Shown in pieces: positions 17,384 through 27,270 of a DNA stretch of 64,000 nucleotides (position 1 is its first letter; each line of letters begins with the position of its first letter). The stretch is taken from contig NZ_BMGM01000008.1 in NCBI RefSeq assembly GCF_014640195.1, positions 104,600-168,599 of the forward strand. Direction: 5' to 3'. The notes beneath the pieces were generated by a model. The model did not search any database. It was not told the origin of the DNA and saw only the letters and a program-made list of their open reading frames with translations. This stretch comes from Psychroflexus planctonicus. Its GTDB lineage: Bacteria; Bacteroidota; Bacteroidia; Flavobacteriales; Flavobacteriaceae. Made by a program: the position numbers and the translations under genes.

Positions 17384-19093
17384 TTAATTTTTTCTAAAAA
17401 TTTCAGCTTCAAATATACTCGTATTTCCAACTTTATCGGTAACAATCAACTTAAAATCATTTTTTCCGTCTTTAAATTTCCCATCGTTAAAATCGTATGT
17501 AAGTTCATTGTCTTTGTATTCGTATTCCATTAAAATAAATTCGTCATTTACGCTTGCTCTGTAATTTTCAATTCCAGTGGTTTCGTCTTCAATTTTAATT
17601 TTTAAATATCGGTAATTAGACATCCATTTTTTATCTCTTACATTTATGGGTGTTATTTTTGGTTCGTCATGATCATAAGCAATTTCATAACGTCCAAAAT
17701 CTTTAATTAGTGCAGTTATTCTGTCTTTTTTTCGAACGGTTGAAGTGTAGTATTTTGCACCCCAAGGCATTACTTTTGCCACGTACATTTTTTGTTGAAT
17801 ATCTGAAGGAAAACTGCTAACATCAAAACCTAAATGCACGGTGTTGTGTATTGGTGTTCTGTAGTCATGAAGCTCTATGGCATTAAATTCAAACTCAATT
17901 TGAAGATAGGTGTCTTCGTACAATGCTTGTTTCGGAAAATAAACATCTATGTTTTTTTCTTCAAAGGCTACACCATATTTAGATTGTACAAAATAAGGTG
18001 TTTCTTTTTGGCTTGAAGCTTTTATAATTTCATTTTTTTTGGCTTCAACTGGAATATGAATTTCCTGTTGGTTACCAGCAAAGTCTTGAACAACAATTTC
18101 ATATTTGTAATTTAAACCTTCTTCATCAATCAATAGCACTCCACCTCGATCATGAAAAGTGTTTATGCCTAAAGGATTGTTTGCTTCTATGAACAATTTT
18201 TGAATTCGTTGTTTGTTTTCTTTGTAATGAAAAAAATCGATTAATCTATTGATGTATCTAGTTTCTGAAAACGAAAAAAGATTGAATTCTTGTAGAAAGT
18301 TTAGATTTCCATTTACTGAAGTTTGAATTTTATATATGCCATTTCTATTTATGGCTTTGTTCAGTTGATCGTCTGTACTAATACCGAAGCCAATTTTGCC
18401 AAAAGCCGTCATTTTATCTGCTTGGTAAATTCCATTTTGGTCTCTTCTAAGTTGAATTCTTTTCTTTCCTTGAATTCCTTCTACTTGCGCGCTATCTTCC
18501 AAGGTGTATGCCCAAACACTTTTAATTCTTGGTTTGATGTCATCGGTTATTTCTTCAAAACCAAATAACAACGGATTCATGGGTCTAGAATTCTTGTCCC
18601 TAATTTCAAAATGAACATGTGGACCGCCACTTGAACCAGTATTACCGCTATATGCAATTACTTCTCCTTGTTCCACAGGAAACAATTCTGAATTCGGAAA
18701 AAGCTCAATTTCGTAAGATTCTTTAATGTATTGCTGCTTTTTAATATGCGCTTCAATTTCTGGAGCAAATTCGTCTAAATGTGCGTAGACTGTTTGATAG
18801 CCATTGGGATGCTTTATGTACAAAGCTTTACCGTATCCAAATTCTTGAATTTTAATTCGGCTAATGTAGCCATCGGCACTTGCTTTTACGGGTAAACCAA
18901 TTCTGCCTTGTGTTTTAATATCCATTCCTGCATGAAAATGGTTATTACGGAGTTCTCCAAATGTACCTGATAAAATTAAAGGCACATCTACTGGTTTAAT
19001 AAAGTATTCTTGAGGAATTTCTTGTGATGCCGCAGAAAAATTAAATAATAAAGTACAGATTAAAGCACAGAGACAAAACGTAAAATGCTTCAT
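17384..19093 (-). CDS. M23 family (LytM-type) peptidase, secreted
   Basis: 569 residues with a signal peptide (cut near SAASQE). The LytM domain is N-terminal: zinc ligands H54 and D58 (NHFHAGMD) and H161 in HVHFE, with YAHL (H105) and H159 as the other catalytic histidines. All are intact, so an active peptidoglycan endopeptidase is expected. About 350 further residues form beta-rich Ig-like segments with no motif I know. A TATTTTTG element (19125-19132) lies upstream. The TonB-dependent receptor gene follows 10 bp after the stop, suggesting co-transcription. Confidence 0.92.
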   Translation of the reverse strand: MKHFTFCLCALICTLLFNFSAASQEIPQEYFIKPVDVPLILSGTFGELRNNHFHAGMDIKTQGRIGLPVKASADGYISRIKIQEFGYGKALYIKHPNGYQTVYAHLDEFAPEIEAHIKKQQYIKESYEIELFPNSELFPVEQGEVIAYSGNTGSSGGPHVHFEIRDKNSRPMNPLLFGFEEITDDIKPRIKSVWAYTLEDSAQVEGIQGKKRIQLRRDQNGIYQADKMTAFGKIGFGISTDDQLNKAINRNGIYKIQTSVNGNLNFLQEFNLFSFSETRYINRLIDFFHYKENKQRIQKLFIEANNPLGINTFHDRGGVLLIDEEGLNYKYEIVVQDFAGNQQEIHIPVEAKKNEIIKASSQKETPYFVQSKYGVAFEEKNIDVYFPKQALYEDTYLQIEFEFNAIELHDYRTPIHNTVHLGFDVSSFPSDIQQKMYVAKVMPWGAKYYTSTVRKKDRITALIKDFGRYEIAYDHDEPKITPINVRDKKWMSNYRYLKIKIEDETTGIENYRASVNDEFILMEYEYKDNELTYDFNDGKFKDGKNDFKLIVTDKVGNTSIFEAEIFRKN

Positions 19094-19216
19094 AACAGAC
19101 TGATTTACAAAATAGGTTGAATTTCAAAAATAAGAAATTTATAGTAAGTGGACCAAGATTAACCATCTCTATTTATGCCAATTTGAATGACTAATGTGGA
19201 TAAACAAAAATAGATT

Positions 19217-19831
19217 TTAACGGATTGTATTGTAGTTAAGCTGCTGATTAATTTGGTCAATATATTCTAAAACTTCTACTTGTCCTTCTTTTTTAGCAGA
19301 AGAAGTAATAAAATAGGGTGGTAAACTTTCCCAAGTTTCCAACAACTTTTCTTTGTATGCTTCTACATTTCTAGTTTTGGCATTGGGCTTCAGTTTATCT
19401 GCTTTTGTAAAAACCAATGCAAACGGAATAGCTTGCTCGCCTAACCATTGCATGAATTCTAAGTCTATATTTTGAGCTTCGTGGCGAATGTCTATCAAAA
19501 CAAAAGCACTGACTAATTGCTTTCTTTTTTTAAAATAATCAGTAATAAACTTCTGAAAAACTTGCTTCTCTTTCTTGCTTACCCTAGCGTATCCGTATCC
19601 TGGTAAATCTACTAAATGCCAATTTTGGTTGATTAAAAAATGGTTGATCAACCTTGTTTTTCCAGGTCTACCAGACACCATTGCTAGTTTTTTATGGTCG
19701 GTAAGCATGTTAATAAGCGAAGATTTACCCACATTGCTTCTGCCAATAAATGCATATTCTGGCAGTTTGGTATCGGGACATTTTTCTACTTTGGTGTTGC
19801 TGATTATAAATTCAGCTGATTTAATTTTCAT
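19217..19831 (-). CDS. engB: Ribosome biogenesis GTPase EngB/YsxC
   Basis: 204-residue single-domain TRAFAC GTPase required for large-subunit assembly. G1 is GRSNVGKSS (30-38), G3 is DLPGYGYA (75-82), G4 is TKADK (142-146), all canonical. The start codon is directly adjacent to the stop of the alpha/beta hydrolase gene, so they form a two-gene unit. Confidence 0.97.
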   Translation of the reverse strand: MKIKSAEFIISNTKVEKCPDTKLPEYAFIGRSNVGKSSLINMLTDHKKLAMVSGRPGKTRLINHFLINQNWHLVDLPGYGYARVSKKEKQVFQKFITDYFKKRKQLVSAFVLIDIRHEAQNIDLEFMQWLGEQAIPFALVFTKADKLKPNAKTRNVEAYKEKLLETWESLPPYFITSSAKKEGQVEVLEYIDQINQQLNYNTIR

Positions 19832-20596
19832 TTATAATGCGTTTTTACGCAGCCATTCGTGTAAAATCTCATTGAATAAGTCGGGATGTTCCATCATAGC
19901 AGCATGACCACATTTGTCTATCCAAAATAACTCTGAGTTAGGAAGCAATTTATTAAACTCATCTGCAACTTTAGGAGGAGTTACATCGTCTTGTTTACCC
20001 CAAATAATACAAGTAGGTTGTTTCATATTTGGTAAATCTTTTGCCATATTGTGGCGTATTGCACTTTTAGCAATAGATAAAATACGAATTAATTTATTTC
20101 TGTCTTTTATGGTTTGGTAAACATCTTCAATAATTTCTTCGGTGGCAACTGCCGGGTCGTAGAATACATCTTGCGCTTTTTTCTTAATGTATTCGTAGTC
20201 TCCTTTTTTAGGATAACTATCACCCATGGCACTTTCATATAGTCCAGAGCTACCAGTTATCACAAGACCTTTAATGTATTCCGGATACAATTTGGTAGTT
20301 AATAAGCCAATATGTCCACCAAGTGAATTACCTAAAAGAATTACTTTTTCGTATTCACGGGCTTCAATAAATTCTTTAATAAATTTAGTGATGTTTTTAA
20401 TATTGGTTTTCAACAATGGCATGTCATAGATAGGAAGCTCAGGTATCACTACTTTATAACCATGTTGTGGAAAGTAATCGGCTACGCCATCAAAATTACT
20501 TAGTCCGCCCATTAAGCCATGGAGTATGAGCATTGGTGTTCCTTCACCGCGTTCTATAAACTTAAATTTACCTTGTTGCTGTATTTCGTTTTCCAT
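19832..20596 (-). CDS. Alpha/beta hydrolase
   Basis: 254-residue soluble serine hydrolase. The oxyanion motif HGLMGG (26-31), nucleophile elbow GNSLGG (Ser91), acid in WGKQDDVTP (about 205) and histidine in CGHAAMMEHP (about 231) make a complete triad. Substrate not predictable. It precedes engB with no gap, an arrangement I associate with flavobacterial genomes. Confidence 0.92.
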   Translation of the reverse strand: MENEIQQQGKFKFIERGEGTPMLILHGLMGGLSNFDGVADYFPQHGYKVVIPELPIYDMPLLKTNIKNITKFIKEFIEAREYEKVILLGNSLGGHIGLLTTKLYPEYIKGLVITGSSGLYESAMGDSYPKKGDYEYIKKKAQDVFYDPAVATEEIIEDVYQTIKDRNKLIRILSIAKSAIRHNMAKDLPNMKQPTCIIWGKQDDVTPPKVADEFNKLLPNSELFWIDKCGHAAMMEHPDLFNEILHEWLRKNAL

Positions 20597-20618
20597 TCAC
20601 TAGTGAAATTTGAAGTGC

Positions 20619-20626
20619 CAAATATA
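20619..20626 (-). promoter_or_regulatory. -7 promoter element of the hydrolase-engB unit
   Basis: On the minus strand this reads TATATTTG, matching TAnnTTTG, 23 bp before the ATG. No clear -33 element. The rest of the 20.6-20.87 kb intergenic region shows no gene. Confidence 0.55.
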
Positions 20627-20877
20627 CTTATATTTCTACAAGTATACTTATTTTTCTTGAATACCCAAATGCAAAGCCTTATAATCAAAGGCCTTTTGTA
20701 AAAAATTATGCGTGCATAGCTAATTTTACCTTCAGATTTCAAACTTTCCCACTTTTTTCCAAATTATGATTTTCAATAGGTGTTTTTTGAAACATCAATA
20801 ATAACCTTGCTTTTCGACACTTCTCAATATTATCTTAAATCTGAAATATTTAGATAGTTGAAAAACTTATCAACAAT

Positions 20878-20921
20878 GTGGAGTAAAGTGGGATAAAGTG
20901 GTAAAAAATTCAATATATTTG
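20878..20921 (+). promoter_or_regulatory. MraZ box and promoter of the dcw operon
   Basis: Three GTGG-headed repeats at 20878, 20888 and 20898 in exact 10-bp phase, each followed within 10 bp by an A-tract. The second and third are preceded by AAA (AAAGTGG). The -7 element TATATTTG is at 20914-20921, so the repeats occupy the -33 zone. Phased GTG(G) repeats bound by MraZ are established upstream of mraZ in E. coli (TGGGN) and Mycoplasma (AAAGTG), so this is inferred to be the site of MraZ autoregulation. The in-frame GTG at 20898 is the third repeat, not a start codon. Confidence 0.8.
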
Positions 20922-20939
20922 AATGATAAAATTAATAAA

Positions 20940-21392
20940 GTGACCAATTTAGTCGGTTCATACGAGTGTAAAATTGATGCAAAAGCTAGACTTATGCTGC
21001 CTTCTGCGTTGAAAAAACAGTTGGCGGCAAACTTAGTAGACGGCTTCGTGTTGAAGCGTTCTGTGTTTCAAGAATGCTTAGAAATGTACCCGATGAAAGA
21101 GTGGAATGAGCTCATGAAGAAGTTGAATGGCTTAAACCGTTTTAAGAAAAAGAACAACGACTTTATTAGAAAATTTACTGCCGGAGTGAAGCAAGTTGAA
21201 GTAGATGCAAACGGTAGGCTTCTAATTCCGAAAGATTTGGTTGGTTTTGCAGGAATACAAAAAGAAATTGTGGTGGCTTCGGCTATCAATATCATAGAAA
21301 TTTGGGATAAATCGAAGTATGAATCGGCTATTTCTTCTTTTGAAGATTTTGCAGATTTAGCTGAAGAAGTAATGGGAGATGACAGCGAGTAA
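20940..21392 (+). CDS. mraZ: Transcriptional regulator MraZ
   Basis: DNA-binding regulator of the division/cell-wall operon, with two AbrB-like repeats. The first begins VGSYECKIDAKARLMLPSALKKQL and the second has VDANGRLLIPKDLVGFAG, each carrying the DAxxRLxxP motif. The GTG at 20940 starts the protein (TNLVGSYE) and gives 150 residues, the normal size. The longer frame from GTG 20898 would begin upstream of the -7 element. The 3' end overlaps rsmH by 14 bp. Confidence 0.95.
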   Translation: MTNLVGSYECKIDAKARLMLPSALKKQLAANLVDGFVLKRSVFQECLEMYPMKEWNELMKKLNGLNRFKKKNNDFIRKFTAGVKQVEVDANGRLLIPKDLVGFAGIQKEIVVASAINIIEIWDKSKYESAISSFEDFADLAEEVMGDDSE

Positions 21393-22293
21393 GTATCACA
21401 TACCAGTTTTATTGAAAGAAAGCGTAGCTGGTCTCGCTATCCAACCTGATGGAATTTATGTAGATGTTACTTTTGGTGGTGGTGGTCACAGCAAAGCAAT
21501 TCTTGACCAATTAGGCGAGAAGGGTAAATTGTTTGCATTCGATCAAGATCCAGATGCTGTACAAAATGCAATTCAGGATGAACGTTTTCAGCTTATTCAA
21601 GCTAATTTTCGTCATTTAAAACGCTATTTGCGGTTTGAAGGCGTGAAAAAGGTAGATGGAATTTTGGCCGATTTTGGTGTTTCATCGCATCAATTTAATG
21701 TGGCGGAACGCGGTTTCTCAACTCGTTTTGAAGCCGATTTAGATATGCGCATGAATCCAAAAGATGAAATAGGTGCTTACGAAGTAGTCAATCATTATGA
21801 AGCAGAAGATTTAATCCGAATTATTCGCGATTATGCTGAAATCAGAATCGCTTCAAAAATTGCACATAAAATAATTGCAGCTCGGGAAGAAGCGCCGATT
21901 AAAACTACTTCACAGCTGAATGAAATCATTACGCCTTTTTTCTCGGCTTTAAAAATCAATAAAATGTTGGCGCGCATTTACCAAGCCATTCGCATAGAAG
22001 TAAATCAGGAATTAGAAGTACTAAAAGAGTTTTTATTACAGACGCCTGAAGTCTTGGCTGTAGATGGAAGGTTGAGTGTTATTTCCTATCATTCGTTAGA
22101 AGATCGATTGGTGAAGAATTTTATAAGAAGTGGAAAATTTGAAGGTGAAGTAGAAAAAGATTTCTATGGAAGACCGCAAGTGCCTTTTGTAAAAGTAGGT
22201 AAACTAATTGTGCCTTCTGAAGAAGAAAACGCAGAAAATTCAAGAGCAAGAAGTGCAAAATTAAGAATTGCAAAACGGGTAAATTTCAATTGA
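21379..22293 (+). CDS. rsmH: 16S rRNA (cytosine(1402)-N(4))-methyltransferase
   Basis: SAM-dependent methyltransferase for C1402 of 16S rRNA, 304 residues. The N-terminal HIPVLLKESV, SAM loop VTFGGGGHSKAIL (about 32-44), DFGVSSHQ (about 100) and C-terminal SYHSLEDRLVKNF are family signatures. Second gene of dcw. The start lies inside the mraZ end. Confidence 0.97.
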   Translation: MTASKYHIPVLLKESVAGLAIQPDGIYVDVTFGGGGHSKAILDQLGEKGKLFAFDQDPDAVQNAIQDERFQLIQANFRHLKRYLRFEGVKKVDGILADFGVSSHQFNVAERGFSTRFEADLDMRMNPKDEIGAYEVVNHYEAEDLIRIIRDYAEIRIASKIAHKIIAAREEAPIKTTSQLNEIITPFFSALKINKMLARIYQAIRIEVNQELEVLKEFLLQTPEVLAVDGRLSVISYHSLEDRLVKNFIRSGKFEGEVEKDFYGRPQVPFVKVGKLIVPSEEENAENSRARSAKLRIAKRVNFN

Positions 22294-22294
22294 T

Positions 22295-22618
22295 ATGGCA
22301 GTAGGTGTAAAGCAAATTTTGCGTGGTGATTTTTTGGTTCGAAATGGAGCTTTAGATAACTGGCGCTTCATTTTGTATTGTACGTTATTGGCCATTTTCA
22401 TGATTGCTAGTTCGCATAGTGCAGACAAAAAAGTATTAGAAATTGCTGAAATAAATTTACAAGTAAAAGAATTGAGAAGTCAGTTTGTAGATTCTAGAAA
22501 ACAATTAATGCAATTAAAAATGGAGTCGAATATTGCTAGAAAAATGAAAGCCAGAGGCATTGGCACATCTTCAACTCCACCCAGTAAAATAATAGTAAAA
22601 TCAACAACCAAAAATTAA
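22295..22618 (+). CDS. ftsL: FtsL-like cell division protein
   Basis: 107-residue bitopic membrane protein: short cytoplasmic N-terminus, one membrane segment (about 25-45, WRFILYCTLLAIFMIASS), then a heptad-rich periplasmic coiled coil (about 50-92). Sequence is poorly conserved. The identity rests on topology, size and its slot between rsmH and ftsI, where it would bind the divisome proteins FtsB/FtsQ. Confidence 0.85.
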   Translation: MAVGVKQILRGDFLVRNGALDNWRFILYCTLLAIFMIASSHSADKKVLEIAEINLQVKELRSQFVDSRKQLMQLKMESNIARKMKARGIGTSSTPPSKIIVKSTTKN

Positions 22619-22619
22619 A

Positions 22620-24578
22620 ATGACGAATACCAAACAAATATTGAAACGCTTTTACATTGTGGTGGGCATTTTTATGCTGCTGCCCTTGTTTGTGGGTTTC
22701 AAATTGGTTGAAATTCAATTTTTGGAAGGAGATATTTACCGTGAAATGGCAGAAACACAAGTCTACCGTAAATTCACCATTGAACCCAATCGTGGAAATA
22801 TCTACGATGCCAATATGAACTTATTAGCTACATCGGTACCCAAATATGAAATTCGATTTGATGCCGTAACTGCTTCAGATGGAGTATTTAAAGAAAATCT
22901 AACTCCGCTAGCTAAAGAACTATCTAATTTTTTAGGCGAATCTGTTTCCTATTATCAAAACAAGTTGCGAAAAGCTAGAGCTACCAAAAATCGTTACGTT
23001 TTTATAGCTAGAAATCTTGATTATTCAGAATATATGAAAATTCGAGAGTTTCCGCTTTTTAATAAAGGAGCTTACAAAGGTGGTTTTATTGCAGAACAAC
23101 AAACGGTAAGAGAACATCCACTTGGAAAAGTTGGAGAACGCACAGTGGGTTACGGAAATGTTGGATTAGAAGGCGCTTTTAATCATTTTTTAAAAGGTGA
23201 AAAAGGACAACGTACCAAACAAAAAATTGCCAAAGGACAATGGAAACCCATAAACGATTTGCATGAAATTGAACCCAAAGATGGTTATGATGTAATAACC
23301 ACTATAGATGTGAACATTCAAGATATTGCACATCATGCTTTGTTGGAAGCTTTAGAGCGATTTGAAGCAGATCATGGTTCAGTTGTAGTCATGGAAACCA
23401 AAACTGGAGAAGTCAAAGCCATTGCAAATCTCGGTCGTAGTGCTAAGTCTGGTAAATATTACGAAAAAATGAATTATGCGGTTTATGAATCCCATGAACC
23501 AGGCTCTACTTTTAAGTTGATGAGTATGGCCGCTGCTTTAGAAGACCGCGTAATAGACACCACAACTATGGTAGATACGCAGGGTGGTAAAATAAAATAT
23601 TTCGATCGAATTGTTCGGGATTCTAAAATTGGTGGTTATGGAGAAATCAATATGGCAGAAGCTTTTGAAGTTTCTTCGAACACCGCTTTTTCGCAAATGG
23701 TTTACGACAATTATAAAGACAAACCCGAGCAGTTTGTAAATCGATTAATGAATATGGGTTTAGGGGAAAAAATTGGTCTTCAAATAAAAGGTGAAGGAAA
23801 ACCAAATATCCCACATCCAGACGATTCCAATTGGTACGGAACTACTTTGCCATGGCTTTCTTTTGGTTATGGAGTTTCTTTAACACCATTACAAACTTTG
23901 ACGTTTTACAATGCTATTGCTAATGATGGTTTAAAAGTAAAACCAAAATTCATCAAAGAAGTTCGGGATAAAAACTTGCTGGTTCAAGATTTTTCTGAAG
24001 TTATGTATCAAGGTTCGGTTTGCTCAAAGGAAACAGCGCAAGCGCTTCAACAATTAATGGAAAATACAGTTAAACGCGGTACAGCAAGTCATATTTATTC
24101 TGAAAATTATTCCATGGCAGGGAAAACAGGAACTTGCCAAACTGAATATTGGATTGAAGCTGGAAGATACATTTCTTCATTTGCAGGATATTTCCCCGCA
24201 GACGAACCCAAATACTCTTGTATAGTGGTTATCAATAAACCCAATCCAGAGAAAGGATATTACGGCAGTACAGTAGCTGCGCCAGTTTTTCAAAAAATAG
24301 CACACAAAATTTATAAAGACACACCAGTAATAGATGAGGTTGAATCTTTTGAAAGCAATTATGCTAACCAAGATTTTCAAAAATATTATCAATTATCGCA
24401 AAAGTACAAGAGCATCATGCCTAACCTAAAAGGCTTGCCCGTAATGGATGCGGTTTCATTATTAGAAAATATGGGGCTAAAAGTGAAAATTTATGGAGAA
24501 GGAAAGGTAAAAGACCAATCTATTCCACAAGGACAAAAAGTTGAAGCTAACCAAATTGTAAATCTGTTTTTAAGTTGA
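22620..24578 (+). CDS. ftsI: Peptidoglycan D,D-transpeptidase FtsI (PBP3) with PASTA domain
   Basis: Septal class B penicillin-binding protein, 652 residues. One N-terminal membrane anchor (about 13-32), dimerisation domain beginning RGNIYDANMNLLATS, transpeptidase motifs SxxK in GSTFKLM (about 296), SxN in SSNTAF (about 352) and KTG in AGKTGTCQ (about 502). The last 55 or so residues form one PASTA domain (MPNLKGLPVMDAVSLLENMGL), unlike the proteobacterial enzyme. The 3' end overlaps the murE start by 4 bp. Confidence 0.96.
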   Translation: MTNTKQILKRFYIVVGIFMLLPLFVGFKLVEIQFLEGDIYREMAETQVYRKFTIEPNRGNIYDANMNLLATSVPKYEIRFDAVTASDGVFKENLTPLAKELSNFLGESVSYYQNKLRKARATKNRYVFIARNLDYSEYMKIREFPLFNKGAYKGGFIAEQQTVREHPLGKVGERTVGYGNVGLEGAFNHFLKGEKGQRTKQKIAKGQWKPINDLHEIEPKDGYDVITTIDVNIQDIAHHALLEALERFEADHGSVVVMETKTGEVKAIANLGRSAKSGKYYEKMNYAVYESHEPGSTFKLMSMAAALEDRVIDTTTMVDTQGGKIKYFDRIVRDSKIGGYGEINMAEAFEVSSNTAFSQMVYDNYKDKPEQFVNRLMNMGLGEKIGLQIKGEGKPNIPHPDDSNWYGTTLPWLSFGYGVSLTPLQTLTFYNAIANDGLKVKPKFIKEVRDKNLLVQDFSEVMYQGSVCSKETAQALQQLMENTVKRGTASHIYSENYSMAGKTGTCQTEYWIEAGRYISSFAGYFPADEPKYSCIVVINKPNPEKGYYGSTVAAPVFQKIAHKIYKDTPVIDEVESFESNYANQDFQKYYQLSQKYKSIMPNLKGLPVMDAVSLLENMGLKVKIYGEGKVKDQSIPQGQKVEANQIVNLFLS

Positions 24579-26041
24579 ATACCATAAGCGACATATTATA
24601 TAGAGTTCCTATTTTGGCTGTTGAAGGCAATACTTCTCAGCAAATTAGAAATATTCATATCGATTCTACCAAAGTAGGATTAAACGATATGTTTATTGCT
24701 ATTAAAGGTACAGCTACAGACGCGCATCAATTTATTCCATCGGCAATAAATCAAGGTGCTTTAGCTGTGGTTTGTGAAACTTTACCCGAAAATCGAAATA
24801 CAGGAGTCACCTACATTCAAGTTGAAGATAGTCGTTTAGCAGCGGCGTACATCGCAGCTAATTTTTACGATCATCCTTCATCTAAAATGAAATTGATTGG
24901 AATTACAGGAACCAACGGGAAAACTACGGTAAGCAGCTTGTTGTTTCAATTGTTTAAAAATGCGGGTTTTAAAGTAGGCTTAATTTCAACGGTAGTTATT
25001 AAAGTGAATGACCAAGATTTCCAAACCAAATTAACAACTCCAGATTCATTGACCATTAATATGTATTTAGATAAAATGCTAAATGAAGGTGTTGAATATG
25101 TTTTTATGGAAGCCAGTTCACACGGAATTGTACAACACAGAACCAAAGGGCTGCATTTTGCCGGAGCGGTTTTTACCAACTTATCTCACGATCATTTAGA
25201 TTACCACAAAACCTTTGCAGATTACAGAGATGCGAAGAAGATTTTATTCGATGAGCTTTCTAAATCGGCATTTGCGTTGACCAATCAAGACGACAAAAAT
25301 GGGGAAGTAATGTTGCAAAACACGCGAGCTAAAAAATTAACCTATAGCTTAAAAAGTCATTCGGATTACACAGCTAAAGTCTTGGAAAATAATTTTAATG
25401 GCATGTTGCTCAAAATGAATGAAACCGAAGTTTGGTCGCCACTTATAGGAAGCTTCAACGCATACAACTTATTAGCCGTATTTGCGGTAGCTGATGCTTT
25501 GGGAGTAGATCGCCTTGAAAATCTTCGACTAATAAGTGAATTGAAACCTGTTAGCGGTCGTTTTCAACATTGGATTTCAGATAAGCAAAAAATTACAGCC
25601 ATTGTAGATTATGCACATACGCCCGATGCGTTGGAAAATGTATTGAGCACCATTAATGCCATCAGAACTAAAAATGAAGAATTGTTTACCGTTGTGGGTT
25701 GTGGTGGAGATCGAGATGCAACCAAGCGACCTTTAATGGCAAGAATCGCAGGTCAATTGAGCACGCAAGTTATTTTAACCAGCGATAATCCCAGAACAGA
25801 AAATCCCGATGCCATTATACAAGATATGGAAAAAGGAATTGAACCAACCGATGTAAAAAAAGTATTGACTATTACATCTCGTGAGCAAGCCATTAAAACC
25901 GCTTGTAAAATGGCAAAGCCACAAGACATTATTTTAATTGCAGGAAAAGGGCATGAAACCTACCAAGAAATCAACGGAGTTAGAAGTGATTTTGATGACT
26001 TTAAAAAGGTGAAGAATTATTTAAAAGAATTTGATAAATAA
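24575..26041 (+). CDS. murE: UDP-N-acetylmuramoyl-tripeptide synthetase MurE
   Basis: Adds the third stem-peptide residue to UDP-MurNAc-dipeptide, 488 residues. ATP loop [13 protein letters not shown] (about 109-121). The DNPR motif in [12 protein letters not shown] (about 406) marks meso-diaminopimelate enzymes, consistent with Gram-negative peptidoglycan. Starts with TTG overlapping the ftsI stop as TTGA. The start is supported by the usual N-terminus ([10 protein letters not shown]). Confidence 0.96.
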   Translation: MNTISDILYRVPILAVEGNTSQQIRNIHIDSTKVGLNDMFIAIKGTATDAHQFIPSAINQGALAVVCETLPENRNTGVTYIQVEDSRLAAAYIAANFYDHPSSKMKLIGITGTNGKTTVSSLLFQLFKNAGFKVGLISTVVIKVNDQDFQTKLTTPDSLTINMYLDKMLNEGVEYVFMEASSHGIVQHRTKGLHFAGAVFTNLSHDHLDYHKTFADYRDAKKILFDELSKSAFALTNQDDKNGEVMLQNTRAKKLTYSLKSHSDYTAKVLENNFNGMLLKMNETEVWSPLIGSFNAYNLLAVFAVADALGVDRLENLRLISELKPVSGRFQHWISDKQKITAIVDYAHTPDALENVLSTINAIRTKNEELFTVVGCGGDRDATKRPLMARIAGQLSTQVILTSDNPRTENPDAIIQDMEKGIEPTDVKKVLTITSREQAIKTACKMAKPQDIILIAGKGHETYQEINGVRSDFDDFKKVKNYLKEFDK

Positions 26042-26046
26042 GAATT

Positions 26047-27270
26047 ATGCTGTATTACTTATTTGAATATTTAGACAACAATTTTGATATCCCAGGTACA
26101 GGATTATTCAATTTTATCTCGTTTAGAGCAGCGGCTGCTATTATTACTTCACTTTTAATTTCAACTATTTTCGGTAAGAAAATTATCAGATTGTTACAAG
26201 CGAAACAAGTTGGAGAAAGTGTTCGCGATTTAGGCCTAGAAGGACAAAGTGAAAAGGCTGGAACGCCTACCATGGGTGGCTTAATCATTATTTTTTCTAC
26301 TTTAATTCCAGTGCTGTTGTTCGCAAAATTAGACAACATTTACATCATTTTGCTTATTGTAACTACGCTTTGGATGGGAAGCATTGGTTTTATAGACGAC
26401 TACATCAAAACTTTCAAAAAAAACAAAGAAGGCTTAAAAGGAAAATTTAAAGTAATCGGTCAAGTTGGTTTAGGAATTATAGTTGGCGCTACTATGTTTT
26501 TTCACCAAGATATTACCGTAAAGAAAACCTATGCCATGCAAATGGACAATGAAACGGAACAAGTAGAGCGCATTTCCGGTCCAGAAGAAAAATCGACAAA
26601 AACCAATATTCCATTTGTAAAAGGAAATGAATTAGATTATTCAAAAATCATTACTTGGATTAGTCCTAAGTTAGAAAAATACGCTTGGATCATTTTTATA
26701 CCTATCGTTATTTTTATAGTTACAGCCGTTTCTAACGGAGCTAATTTAACCGATGGAATCGACGGTTTGGCTGCAGGAAGTTCTGCCATTATTGTCATTA
26801 CTTTAGGAATTTTTGCTTGGGTTTCTGGAAACTTTATCTTCTCCAATTACCTCAATGTTATGAATATTCCTCGAGTTGGTGAAGCTACCGTTTTTATTAC
26901 TGCTTTTGCTGGCGCATTAGTAGGATTTTTATGGTACAATACTTATCCCGCTCAAGTCTTTATGGGCGACACAGGAAGTTTAACCATAGGCGGCGTAATT
27001 GCTGTTATTGCCATTGCCACTAGAAAGGAATTACTCATTCCTTTACTCTGTGGAATTTTCTTAATCGAAAATCTATCGGTGGTATTGCAAGTAGGATATT
27101 TTAAATACACCAAGAAGAAATTTGGTGCTGGTAGACGCATTTTTTTAATGTCGCCTCTGCATCATCATTATCAGAAAAAAGGATTACACGAAAGTAAAAT
27201 AGTAGTTCGGTTTTGGATTGTAGGAATATTATTAGCCATTATGACCATAGTTACTTTAAAAATTAGATAA
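26047..27270 (+). CDS. mraY: Phospho-N-acetylmuramoyl-pentapeptide transferase
   Basis: Transfers phospho-MurNAc-pentapeptide to undecaprenyl phosphate to make lipid I. Polytopic membrane protein of 407 residues, with GTPTMGG (about 77), [13 protein letters not shown] (about 233) and MGDTGSL (about 308). It is some 45 residues longer than the E. coli enzyme, mostly from an acidic insert at about residues 163-197 ([16 protein letters not shown]), a feature I associate with Bacteroidota MraY. Confidence 0.97.
   Translation: MLYYLFEYLDNNFDIPGTGLFNFISFRAAAAIITSLLISTIFGKKIIRLLQAKQVGESVRDLGLEGQSEKAGTPTMGGLIIIFSTLIPVLLFAKLDNIYIILLIVTTLWMGSIGFIDDYIKTFKKNKEGLKGKFKVIGQVGLGIIVGATMFFHQDITVKKTYAMQMDNETEQVERISGPEEKSTKTNIPFVKGNELDYSKIITWISPKLEKYAWIIFIPIVIFIVTAVSNGANLTDGIDGLAAGSSAIIVITLGIFAWVSGNFIFSNYLNVMNIPRVGEATVFITAFAGALVGFLWYNTYPAQVFMGDTGSLTIGGVIAVIAIATRKELLIPLLCGIFLIENLSVVLQVGYFKYTKKKFGAGRRIFLMSPLHHHYQKKGLHESKIVVRFWIVGILLAIMTIVTLKIR

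Noticed and set aside
13196..19093. Polysaccharide utilisation locus
   Set aside because: A TonB-dependent receptor and a GH13 enzyme are adjacent, but there is no SusD-like gene or sensor, and the receptor is coupled to an M23 peptidase gene.
20878..20907. CRISPR-like or tandem repeat array
   Set aside because: Only three 10-bp units with differing tails, located at a promoter; an MraZ box explains them.
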